A DNA stretch of 64,000 nt from the NCBI RefSeq assembly GCF_014066305.1, contig NW_023501087.1, positions 124,001-188,000 of the forward strand, in the 5' to 3' direction. A program made the position numbers and the translations under genes. Shown here piece by piece: positions 46,854 to 57,486 of the stretch. Every line of letters begins with the position of its first letter. Position 1 is the first letter of the stretch. Source of the stretch: Letharia columbiana (lineage: Eukaryota > Ascomycota > Lecanoromycetes > Lecanorales > Parmeliaceae). The notes beneath the pieces were generated by a model. That model had not been told where the DNA came from. It did not search any database and was given only the letters and a program-made list of their open reading frames with translations.

Positions 46854-47271
46854 ACTCTTTGCAGATGGATTTCATGCAATCAGGAATGATGGAAAGCTAG
46901 CCAAAATCGTGCAGCGACTCATGTATGCGATCTGAAAGATAGAACGAAAGCAGGGCAAATCTAAAATAGATTTGAAGGAACACCGACCCTAAGAGCACGC
47001 ACATCCTGGACGTCGCATCTCGCAACCATAGTGGAGTGTGTGATGACGAGAAGAGTTACTGTACTGAGTTATGAGTAGGCAAGTCGAATTGACTGATTCC
47101 CATGTTTGAGTTCAGAGATTCTTTTCGGCATTCGGCCTTCTAGTGGCGACGTCATCGTGTACTTGTTTTCCTCGACCCGGCGAGCGCGGTCTCTTAATGC
47201 TTTTCCTTTCCCATCACATCCTCGACACAAGGGTTGGAAAAAGCCCATAGAAGATATTCGCTTACAGAGAC
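46854..47271. other. Divergent intergenic region
   Basis: 410 bp between the start side of the broken SDR and the SMP-30-like gene. Should contain the promoter of the latter; no clear motif. Confidence 0.4.
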
Positions 47272-48368
47272 ATGGCTGAGATGCAACGATGGACGGTGAC
47301 CGAGGTGTGTGGCATGAATGGACAAGATTCCCGCATCCCACGGGCTAAACCTTGCTTAGCCCTATATCAAAATGAGTTGTGGGTTGGGCGAAGCACCATA
47401 CTACGAAAGCAGCCGGCATACCCTCCGATTTGTAGACATTGTCAAGGAGAAATTACACATAGTCGATCTCAACAAAGGTCCATCGTCGTTGGAATCATTT
47501 GATCTGGGTACTCCTGTTAGGTCAGCTTGACTGCTACTGAAGCGTAGTTTTACCTCTCTAACGTTCACGATAGCACAACGGCGGACATCGAAGGCTCTGA
47601 TGATGAAATCATTGTCGGTGCCAAGCATGGATACGCCATCATGAACAGAAACACGAAGAAGCTTGAGTACATCAAGAAGGTCTGGGAGGAGCGTGATGGA
47701 CTGGGAAAGGACGAGAGGTACGCCAGTGTCCTAGAAGAGATCGGTCTGCTTGGGATATTGCTGATCAAATGGGTTCCAGAATGCGCTTCAATGATGGTGT
47801 CGTCGACCACGAGGGAAGATATTGGGCCAGTACAATGAATGACCCCAAAGTGAAGGCACCTCCAACAGACGAAGGAGTACTGTTTCGTCTGGATCCGGAC
47901 ATGACCCTCCATCGAATGATCGAAAAAGTATCGATCCCCAACGGCATATGCTTCAGTCCCGATGCAAAGATTATGTACTTCATTGACTCACCTACGAGTA
48001 ACGTGTTTAAGTTCGAGTACGACAGAAAGACGGGTGATATCTCCAATCGCGAGGTGTTCTACCATGTCGAAGGAGACGCTGTGCCTGACGGCATGACTAT
48101 CGATGTAAATGGGTGCCTGTGGATCGCGATCTGCGGCGGTGGCAAGGTTCTGAAGGTGTCACCAGAGGCAAAGGTCGTGGGGGAAATTTTGCTACCTTAC
48201 GCGAGAATGATTACGTGCCCGGCCTTTGCTGATGAGGACTTGTTCATCACGTCCGCAGAAGAAGAGGAACCTGACAAATATCCAGATTCGGTCAAGTATG
48301 GAGGCAGCTTATTCAAAGTTCACGTGGGGGTAAATGGCCTCGGAGTGCACAACTTCAAACGACGTTGA
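47272..48368 (+). CDS. SMP-30/gluconolactonase-like beta-propeller protein
   Basis: Four exons (47272-47304, 47360-47520, 47574-47717, 47780-48368), 308 aa, the usual length. The first intron joins MAEMQRWTVTE to PYIKMSCGLGEAPYY, giving the metal-binding Glu of the GEAP motif. Later signatures: FVDIVKEKLHIVDL, MRFNDGVVDHEGRYWASTMN (metal-binding Asn/Asp), IPNGICFSPDAKIMYFIDS and AVPDGMTIDVNGCLWIAICGGG. The family are six-bladed, divalent-metal-dependent lactone or ester hydrolases. The exact substrate (gluconolactone or another lactone) cannot be assigned. The last exon runs past the usual GG-LF end with KVHVGVNGLGVHNFKRR, within family variation. Confidence 0.88.
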
Positions 48369-51300
48369 AGGAATATAGACCCCCACTCAGCGACTGTTGT
48401 TTTATTTGGCCAGTGTTGATATCACTAACGGTTTTCTGTGGGTCGCAGCATATTGATTAGGCTATTCGCTCCTGCAGAACAACTTGACCGCCTTTCCATC
48501 CCTGAACTCGTGTCTTGATCGAGAATCTGAAGAGATTTCCCAACGTGTCTTCGTATTGTGCATGCCAATGATAACCGCGCCTCTGCCCAGACATCAGAAG
48601 CAGAGCCCTAGTGGCGTGGCAGGGTCCAATCTTCGCGAAGGCAGACCAAAGGATCTTCAGCCCTAGTGGATCATTGTTCCAGGGCGACGGGTTGACGCAG
48701 CCTTGGCCTGTTGGTCACACTTTCAACACAAAACAAGGCTTCTCTGCGTGTGATGTTCAAAACAGGCTGACGATCCGAAGGGGAAGTATTCTCGCACTCA
48801 ACAGACCCAGGCGAGATTAAAAGCGGTCAGTTGGGCTATTTTGACAAGGTCTTTCCAACAGCTAGGAAGCTTGCAGAGTATTCAATTCTCCTCAAAGGGA
48901 ATTGTGGCTGAATCGAATTTAGTGTCTGTAGAGATGATATGTTGGATGATAATGATAATGCAGGAAGGAAGCAGATAATGTGCGGGTGCCCGATATGTGG
49001 GTGACCTTTTCATAAAAAGCATATGCAAAGGATTATTATAGTATTATTATTATGTGCCAACTATTATTATGATTATGATTGTGAAAGTGAAAGTGAAAAG
49101 TGAAAGTAAAAGTGGAATTAAGTTATTTGGGTCGGGGGGAGAAAATGTCAAACATGCAGGGTTGGGCAGCCCAGCGGCTGATGCCTGCAAGCTTCAAAGG
49201 TTACCCGGAAAGCCATGTGCGCTCACGGGATGTTTTTACGCTTTCAGTTCTCCCGCCCACAAAAAGTGGGTTTCAAGTTCAGACGACAGAATCCTGCCTA
49301 GACCACCGGAAAGGAATGGTAACATTTGATTGACCTCGCTTGCACCTCTTTCAAAATATACATCTTGCCTACTGTCATTATTTATTGCGCAAGCAGCTGA
49401 AAACAGAAGTCTCTCCTCTTCAAAAGGGGAAGCAAAATATCAATTACCCTTTCAATCTTCACACCTCGCACTCCCCTGTCCTTACGATCTGACATGACGA
49501 TGAAGCTCGATTGGCGCGCTAAATCCGTACACATGGGTCTATCTCGGTCAATCTCTAGCATGGTTGGGCTGGAGAGCAATCGAACCTTGAGCAAGTGCTA
49601 TTGTCAGTGTGACTGAAAGAAGCCGACTTTCGACCCCAAAGAAGCTGGATCGAAGCATCAGATCTGCCCTAATATGACCCTTGGGCCTTCCCTAATTTCG
49701 GATTGAGACCCGATACTCCCCAAACTGTAGGCTTGCTTTTAGGGTCGCTTGGGGGCATACAAGGGTCGCAGCTAGAGTTTGAATAGGCATACTCATTAGT
49801 ACTCCACGAGGCTGCTGTTGGGCTCTTGCAGCTGTCAAGCTTTCATCGCGCACGTACTGTCCAAAAGCTTGAGACGAAAATAGTCATCTCAGCGGGATTT
49901 AATTCTGCGAAGGCTAAAGTAAGTGTCCATCTAAAAGCAATACCTAGCAATGGTCAAGAACAGGAAATAATGAGCTGCAATTGCCACTGCAACGACGGTC
50001 CTATCGACCGCTGAATGTACTCGTGAGGCTGAACGGCTTCTTCTGTACCTGTACCTCGGATACAGTAGAGTGAAAGCGACCTGACAGGCAGAAATGAGTG
50101 CCAATACAATTAACAACATGGATGACTTGTCGATCCATAATTATGATCAAGTCGAGTAATCTCTTCCTTACTTATCGACATCATGCAAGAATCATGGTAC
50201 ACCGTGGCCCGTCAAGCTGACGCTCCCACTTGTCCTGCAGGGTTATCACATCGGAGTACCGAGCCCAAGGTACCGATGCTAGGTACCGCTACTGCTGCTG
50301 CTACTAGCTGCTACTGCTGTTAAACGCGAAGCAGCTAGTAATCTCAAGATCTACAGCACTTCTGCATACCACAAAAACGTGGCCTCGCAGGCCTGCAGAA
50401 TAGACTTGCCTAGCGGATAGGGGGAACTGGTTCCGGCAAAGCCTATTTATCTAAGAGCCGAACTTGTCCTCCCTGCCTTAGCATCCCATTCCTTCAAGCC
50501 TTCAAGCCACTAGAAGCCACAGCAATCGTTTGGTGTGGCCCCGCTGTGGCCCTTAGCTCAACGGCCCATACCACGGGGTGAAGTACCCAGTACCCCCGTA
50601 CCCAATAACCAGTACCCATTCACCCCCATGTCACCTTTGCCCACGCCACGTCATTCATTCATGCCCTCTCTCCCTCGACCTTTTCTCATGGCGCTTCTAT
50701 CGTCGGAGACACGACACCATGTTCATGCCTCCCGTTCGAATCATTCGCTTAGCATTGAGGACGGTAGTAGTAGAGACGGTCTTGTTCGCCAATATACGAA
50801 TATGAGGCGCGGATTTCTGTAACAGATGTGAATCATTAATTCGTGCTTTAACGCCTTACCCCTGATCTCTCTGGAATCGGTTGGTGAGATGCAAATGAGT
50901 GGCTAGCGTGAGCCGGCTGGGTGGGTGGTGGAATTCAAATGCGCCATACGTCAAATAGTCAGCAACGGAGCCGTGGTGGTCAAGCTACTCTGACTGTTTT
51001 TCCGGTACTTCCAAACCGAGCGGATATTTCCCTCCGTTTTCCGGAGAAGGCTTTGATTTGATCGAGATAAGTGACATGATGATAATAATAATAATAATAA
51101 TAATAATCATGAGGGAGCCACTGGAGTTCAAGTTCCGTCGCCCGTCCGACCTGGATCCTTTTCGCACATGGCTTCCAATCTACTTTAGAGTCCCTTGCCC
51201 CCCCCCCCCGATGGCCCTAAGCCAGGTCTAACATCTTCTAAGCTTCTAAGGACATGTTCCCGTGCTCCCCGTGCCCGCCGCCCGACCCAATGGAACCAAA

Positions 51301-52001
51301 AAAACCACCCCCGGTAGTAGTGTCTCGACGCTCCAAGGATGAGTTGGCTGGGATTGTTTAGTTTCATGTCCCTGGATCTCACAGGGCCAAGGTGGTAAGG
51401 GTAAGGGTAAGGGTGAAAGGGTGACACGCAGTTTACGAGCTATGATGACACCTCATAGCTCACCGCTTCCTGCATGCTGCTTGCAAGTTGCAACCCAAGC
51501 TAAATACTTGAACGGTCGCCCCATATTCCTTCTTTCAACCTGACATCTCTTACGACTCACTACAATTACCTTTGCTACGCTGCCCAAACCTCCCTGCTAC
51601 ATCACGCGCCGTCCATATACCATCAAGTCCGCTCACTGTCAATCTTAACTCCACCTGGCGCTTATCTACTTTCATCCATCTCTTAATTTGTACCTCGTCT
51701 CCACTGCATTGCCCAATCCAGCCGAGTCCTCCCTATTTATTTATATTCCGGGACATCATTCGTCCCTCTAGCCGCCAACGTGGAGGTCCTACCTTTTCAC
51801 GTCCCCACCTCATCTTCTCGGGGAATACCTTTGTCGATTCCCGAGATCGAGCAGAATTGTCCTGACATTGTTGCGAGGTGGTACCATAGTCAGTATAGAC
51901 ATCATCTACCTTGCAGAGATACCAACAATCATTCCAAAGACAACCTCCCAATTCAATGCCACGGGCGTTCAGAGAACCGCCGATTCCTGGAGGAGGTACA
52001 C
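48369..52001. other. Long gene-free region upstream of the bZIP gene
   Basis: 3.6 kb without a supportable gene. It includes simple-sequence patches: CTG/CTA-rich 50287-50321, an ATA run at 51082-51107, a C12 run at 51198-51209 and a GGTAAG run at 51392-51415. From about 51540 it turns pyrimidine-rich, as expected of a fungal transcription start and long 5' leader. An ATG at 51956 lies out of frame 46 bases before the chosen bZIP start. Confidence 0.5.
51082..51107 (+). repeat. ATA microsatellite
   Basis: About eight uninterrupted ATA units in the bZIP gene upstream region. Confidence 0.85.
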
Positions 52002-53552
52002 ATGTCGCAGCGGCCTGCTTCGTCGCGTCCTTCGTCCAGCTCTCCGCATGACAGAACCAAACGTCTTCCTCCCCTGGGATCCAGAACTCTACCGCCCATC
52101 CAGAATACAACCGCCCCCGGAGTATCAAAAAATGGTGCTCCGAACATTTCCGCCACGCAAAATTGTTCCGCACAACCGACACCACCGCCATCCTCCACGC
52201 CTCCAGACCAGCGACCGTCGCGTCCCATCGGTGTCCAAAACTTGCTTAATCCTGCAACAAGTGGAGAAACGACCAAGATCCAGAGCCGACGCCGAAATGC
52301 CGAGCATGTGGATTCCCCTCCGAGAGCAAGTCCTCTTACCGCAATGCCTCGCGCGTCAACTCCATCTTTGCCTCCGACTTCCATGACCAATCGGTCTCCA
52401 GTCAGCATGACATTACCCAGTATTACGCCGCCTTTGGTCAGCGTGCATCCTCTGCCTTTGGGTCGGGCGATGACTCCCCATCTGTCGCCATCAAGCTACG
52501 GCCCTGGCTCTGTCACCATAAACAATCCGAGCGGGACGATGGATGTGAAACAGTCACCCTTCGTCCTGCCTCGAGATCATAACGGTGCAGGAGGACGAGG
52601 AAGTCTTCCGGACCTTGCCACCGCCACCTCTTTGCCTGGCGACCCTTACGGTGCTCCTTTGCCGCCTGCAAGATCCCCTCCTGGTCGTAGAGGTAGCCAA
52701 GACTCCACCCGCTACTCTCATATGCAGAATCTGCTGGAGAGAAAAGGTGGCATGGCAACGGGACCTCAATCGGTAGCCTCTCAAGGTGACAGCCCCAGCA
52801 CTCAATATTCGTCCTACAGCCAAGTCAGTCACACGCCTCCTCCTGCTCCACCTCCATCTACCGGTCAACCGCAGTCGTTCTTCACTGCACCATTTACCGC
52901 GCCGGGTCCGGCCTCGTCGATGGCCCACATGGGATTTGACGCGGCATCGGGCAGCACGGCGGGCGGGAGTACATATCAAATGATGACTCTCGACACCGAA
53001 CAAGGTCCCATTCAGGTACCTGTTGACGTGCAAGCTGCGTCGAAAGTCGCTGACGAGAAACGCAAGCGCAATGCCACGGCCTCCCACCGGTTCCGTCAAC
53101 GTCGGAAGGAAAAGGAGCGCGAGAATTCTCAAAACATTGCGAAGCTGGAAGACCAAATCCGACAGATGGAGGAAGAAAGAGAACATTATAGGAGGGAAAG
53201 GGATTACTTCCGCGAAGTAGCAGTTCGCCAACCTGGTCAAACACATGTCCTGGCTCGACCGCTGTCGCCAAGGCAGAGGCGACATTCCTCCATCGGTGGA
53301 TCCATGGGGTATCCTAATGTGCAGTTTGAAGGACCGGAGACTGGAAACCGCACCGGAGGCCGAAATACTAGGCGAAGAACAAGTGCCTACGTGCCCCCTA
53401 CTGGACCCTCTCCACAGTCTGCTGAGCCAGCACGGCCCATGCCTCAGTACGAGCAGCGGATGGCAAGCAAACCCACCGAGCATATCCAGGGAGGCGACCA
53501 CGCTCGCCTCTCTCTTCAAACCGGTCCTTTCGACCCATCTACGACACGGTGA
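52002..53552 (+). CDS. bZIP transcription factor
   Basis: Single exon, 516 aa from the first in-frame ATG (MSQRPASSRPSS). The frame remains open upstream to about 51780 but contains no ATG. The N-terminal 340 residues are Pro/Ser/Thr-rich and disordered. The basic region KRKRNATASHRFRQRRKEK begins at about residue 353, followed by a leucine-zipper-like coiled coil (NIAKLEDQIRQMEEEREHY). The zipper is short with few leucines. The core N-x-x-A-S-x-x-x-R is intact, so DNA binding is expected. The C-terminus is Arg/Ser/Pro-rich. It may belong to the Atf4/MetR/Cys-3-like group of fungal bZIPs that control amino acid or sulfur metabolism, but I cannot place it firmly. Confidence 0.88.
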   Translation: MSQRPASSRPSSSSPHDRTKRLPPLGSRTLPPIQNTTAPGVSKNGAPNISATQNCSAQPTPPPSSTPPDQRPSRPIGVQNLLNPATSGETTKIQSRRRNAEHVDSPPRASPLTAMPRASTPSLPPTSMTNRSPVSMTLPSITPPLVSVHPLPLGRAMTPHLSPSSYGPGSVTINNPSGTMDVKQSPFVLPRDHNGAGGRGSLPDLATATSLPGDPYGAPLPPARSPPGRRGSQDSTRYSHMQNLLERKGGMATGPQSVASQGDSPSTQYSSYSQVSHTPPPAPPPSTGQPQSFFTAPFTAPGPASSMAHMGFDAASGSTAGGSTYQMMTLDTEQGPIQVPVDVQAASKVADEKRKRNATASHRFRQRRKEKERENSQNIAKLEDQIRQMEEEREHYRRERDYFREVAVRQPGQTHVLARPLSPRQRRHSSIGGSMGYPNVQFEGPETGNRTGGRNTRRRTSAYVPPTGPSPQSAEPARPMPQYEQRMASKPTEHIQGGDHARLSLQTGPFDPSTTR

Positions 53553-54552
53553 TAGATATGAGGGGAAAACAAGACCCTAAAAGCGGTGTATATATATTGC
53601 TTCCTACTCAACTTGAAAACATGACTCATTGAGCGCTTTAGCGAGTAACTCTACTTTGAATTTGTCTATATATTTCCGCGCAAAAGATACCCCCATGACC
53701 TGGTCAGCATTGTCAGCGTTCTGAGCGTGCAGCGTCGTTGTTTCTCCAACCCCCCTTCATGGTTAGGTGCGGGCAATTGGGTTAGATTACAGTCCTGTCT
53801 TGGTGGGCGGTTTTCTGGCAGGCAAATCACACCCGGGGGTCCTTGTCCTTGTCCTTGGTGTTGGTCCAACATTTAGATTGCATTGAGGATATATGTCTCC
53901 ACAGAGCTACACGGGAGGGGGAATTAGGATGGGATCTGTATTTAATGGGAACGTGTGCACATAGACTCTACTACACCATCGCTGGGCGAGTGGATACACA
54001 TGGTAATGGAGGAAATATACGAAGACAGAAAAAGAGAGAAGTGGAAAGGACTCGCACGTGTTCTCACAATCACGAACACTGTAACCGCATGCAGTAAGGC
54101 CGCTCTCTTCCTGAGGTATCATGTCCGAGACAAGGCAAGAACCAGGGCAACAGCATGGCAAGATAGCGTCGCAAAGATATCCAGAAGCGGGATGGGAAAA
54201 AAGGAAAGATAGAAAGTTGGCAGCACGAATTGAGATTTGAGAAGATGGGCAATTGGGCAGTGGAGGAAAGAAGAAAAAAAAAAAAAAAAGAAGAAGATAC
54301 ACGTGCCTAAGGAGGCTAAGCTTACTCGTATGTCGTGCATGTACCTAGCATAAGGTAAGGTAAGGTAAAGTAAGCTAAGGTATAATTAGTAAGTAGCGGT
54401 GAATCCCATCTCGCTTCCTGCCTTCCCACAGACAGGAGTAAAGTACTTGCCGTAGTTAATCATAATCCCGACACACCGGATCCGTGCTTACAACCGATGC
54501 TTTTTTTCTCTTGCTGCAAGCTGCAACCTGCACGCACGGATCCCACTGCACC

Positions 54553-54584
<32 letters not shown>

Positions 54585-54609
54585 GTCATCATCATCATCG
54601 TCATCACCA
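54553..54609 (+). repeat. CAT/ATC microsatellite
   Basis: About nineteen trinucleotide units of CAT with a few CGT interruptions. Confidence 0.9.
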
Positions 54610-54834
54610 TCTCGGTATCCCATGCAACCCTGCCCGAAGGAAGGGAAGTAAAAGCGCAATAGGTAGATGATAATATAATTCACAAACATTGGCCTATAAA
54701 TCGCTATGTCTTCTCTCATTGCTCAAAATGGTTTACATGCTTTCTAGTAATGATGCCAACTCATCAAAAACATGCCTTAATCATACGAGTGTCAAGCGAT
54801 CGTTATCAGTATCATTCATTACATTATTGTTATT

Positions 54835-54868
54835 TCTTTCTTCTTCTTCCTCTTCTTCCTCTTCTTCC
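54835..54868 (+). repeat. TTC/CTT microsatellite
   Basis: Imperfect run of TTC and CCT units on plus. Confidence 0.85.
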
Positions 54869-56288
54869 ATTGGCCGCAACCTACGCACGTTTCTCTTCTC
54901 ACCGCCTCGAGAGGAGTGCTGAAGTCTTATCGACAATGGGCAAAAGATCAAAGATAAAGAAAGTGACCGCATATCTTTTCAGCATCTTTTTCCATACCAT
55001 AGCGCCGAATGGAGGAGGTCGTCGCGCGTCCCACGGCCCACCACGCCGGGTCGGGTTGCAATTCGATCGAGATCGAGACCCCGGGCGAGATTGATTGAGA
55101 GAAAAAAAAATTTAAAATTTAAAGGCCGTGTCATGCAGCAGCACAGCCATCTTCATGCGAGTCAGGTTCGTCCACTCAAACATCCTCATGCGACCCTTCC
55201 CTCGGCACTCCCGAGTCCCAACTAACAAAAACAACCCCCTTTTTTTCCCTTCCCTCCCCCACCACCAAATGATCTTCCAACCGAAGCCGCAGCAGCAGGG
55301 CATGCATGCATGCAGGTGGGCGGGTCTTTGCTGCAAGCCTGCAACTGGCTGGGATTTTGCTGCACGCATGGCGCAATCTGGGCACATGCATCTGCATCTG
55401 CATAAGGGGGGGGGAAAGGAAGGAAGTGGGCTGCCGACGTGCAGGATTGGTTTTTTTCTTTTTTTTTTCGGGGTCCCTGCGGGGCGTATGTACATTGATC
55501 ACCGGTACCGAGTGACCACAATCACACAATAGTGCGAAAGGGTACATCAATCGTTCGGAATGCACGTTTCCAGGATTCCATCGCTGCGCGGCTCGGGTGG
55601 GGGCGAGATGGCGACTGGATTCCTTCGCCTCTTGGAGTTGGGTCCTCCCTCCCCCTCCCCCCTTCGGCTTCGGGGCAGGCCTTTCGGGCATGGGAGGTAC
55701 CTTGTGGACAGTGGACCTGGTGTGGGTTATTTTTGCGGCCGTGGGGGTTTTTATGGCAACCCGTGGGGGTTTTTTTCGGGGTGGGGGGGCGTAGAAAGTA
55801 CTCGTCGGGTAACGGATCACGACATGACCCGGTCTTCTGTTTAATTACCGGAGATGGAGAAATAGGAAAGGAAAGGCAAAAGGCTCGTGCGCCGGCCTGT
55901 GATGGAGGCGGATCAATTCTCCGAACTTCCTTCCATGATGAAACTTGTTCCCCTGCGACGGAGGAGGGAGATTCGAAACCAGACTTCCTGCGCCGAGCTA
56001 GTTCGATAGACTCGGAGAGAAAGAAGGGATTTAAATATCCAACACCTTTGTCCGTTAAGCGAGCTGATCGATCATCTCCGTCCGTCGCATCACTTATTTA
56101 CTCCGTTTCATTTCGAGAGAAGAAGGGAAAAAACCCCCAATGGCAAACACACTACCGTAACTATAGTACCCAAACTCCATCCATCAATCACCCTTCCCTT
56201 CCTTCTCGCCTGGCGACCCCCGCTTCTGGCAAGCGGCGGCGGGAATCCTCGAATCCCTTCTCTACAACTATCATCATTATCAACATAG

Positions 56289-56295
56289 TAGCAGT

Positions 56296-56329
<34 letters not shown>
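56289..56329 (+). repeat. CAG microsatellite
   Basis: About thirteen CAG units with one early interruption (GTAGCAGTAG before it). Confidence 0.9.
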
Positions 56330-56330
<1 letters not shown>

Positions 56331-56631
56331 TCCCCAATCCCCAATCCAATCCCCAACCCCCCAAGCCCTGTCCAAAAAGAAATCTCCCAAACCCCGACAG
56401 CCAGCCCAACGCGCACGCCAAGGGAAAAAAAGCCCCACGGCTGCGCGCGCATCATTCCGACCAAGACACTTTTCCCCCGGAGCCGAAAACAAAAAAAAAA
56501 AAAAAAAACAAAAAAAGAAGAAAGAACCAGGGGGACGTGCGTGCGTGCGTCAGGGCTTGCCTGAGCTAAGGGTAAGCGTCGAGGTTTTTCCCCTTCCCCT
56601 TTCCTTTCCTTTTGCGCTTGACGTGACGTGA

Positions 56632-56697
56632 AAGAAGAAGAAGAAGAAGAAGAAGAAGAAGAAGAAGAAGAAGAAGAAGAAGAAGAAGAAGAAGAAG
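56632..56697 (+). repeat. AAG microsatellite
   Basis: About twenty-one uninterrupted AAG units, the longest perfect simple repeat in the window. Confidence 0.92.
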
Positions 56698-57486
56698 GAA
56701 GGGGTTCCCTTGTTCGCATGGGGGCAGGGACGAATTCTCCGAAATGGGATGGGGGTGATTGTGACGGGGCGTGGGGGGGTGATGGGATGGGATGGTTCGG
56801 GGCCCAAAAATAAAAATGGACGAAAAAAAAAAAAAAGAAGAAAAAGAGAAAAAGAGAAAAAGAGAAAAAAACAACCCCGGACTACCTACCTACCTTACTA
56901 CTACTGCTGGTGTTGGAAAGGGGGGAAAAATAAAAATAAAAATAAAAAGATTAAAAAAAGTGGGCGGACGGTCCTGTTGGTTGGGAAACCATCCGAAAAA
57001 AGGGCCCCCTGTACCCTGTCGTTCGTGCTCGAGCTTTTTGATCATAATTGGGGACGAGACTCGTTCGAGGTGCAAACGACTGGGTGTGAGTATGCGGAAC
57101 ATTTGTGCGTGTGTGTGACTGGGGAGGAGCTAATGCCCGCGGAAGACCGATGCAGGTCGTGTCACGTGGGTACGTGACGTGGGGAGACGCGGTCTGTGGG
57201 ATTTTGGTCTCGGTGTGTAAGATACAAAGAACTATGTAAGATACAAAGTGATCAGGCAAGAAGAGACCGAGGGTACTAAAGAAAAAGAACGCCTCTATAT
57301 GCGCAAGCATTAATCAAGTCGTGATCGTGGCATGGAGTTTTCCTTGCGCTGGCTGTGAGCCGAGCAAGTGGACAGGACGTCTTCTTTCCAATGCTACTAT
57401 CTTCAGTCGTTCCCGCATGCCAATCGTCGCAACTTTCCCTCTCATCTCAACCTTCTCATACATACTAGTCGTACAGGTTGGCCTTG

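Larger units (their letters stand above)
53553..57486. other. Long microsatellite-rich gap between convergent genes
   Basis: 3.9 kb between the 3' ends of the bZIP and phospholipase genes. No protein gene is supported, though one frame stays open at 55532-56569. It contains many simple repeats, G/C runs and A-tracts (56491-56508), and a CACGTG at 57163 followed by TGACGT at 57175. A non-coding RNA or unannotated small gene could hide here. Confidence 0.55.

Noticed and set aside
51392..51415. GGTAAG run resembling a telomere repeat
   Set aside because: The unit is TAAGGG-like, not the TTAGGG typical of ascomycetes, and only about three copies; simple intergenic repeat.
56108..56719. Minus-strand frame with poly-Ser and poly-Cys runs
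   Set aside because: Produced by translating AAG and CAG microsatellites in reverse.
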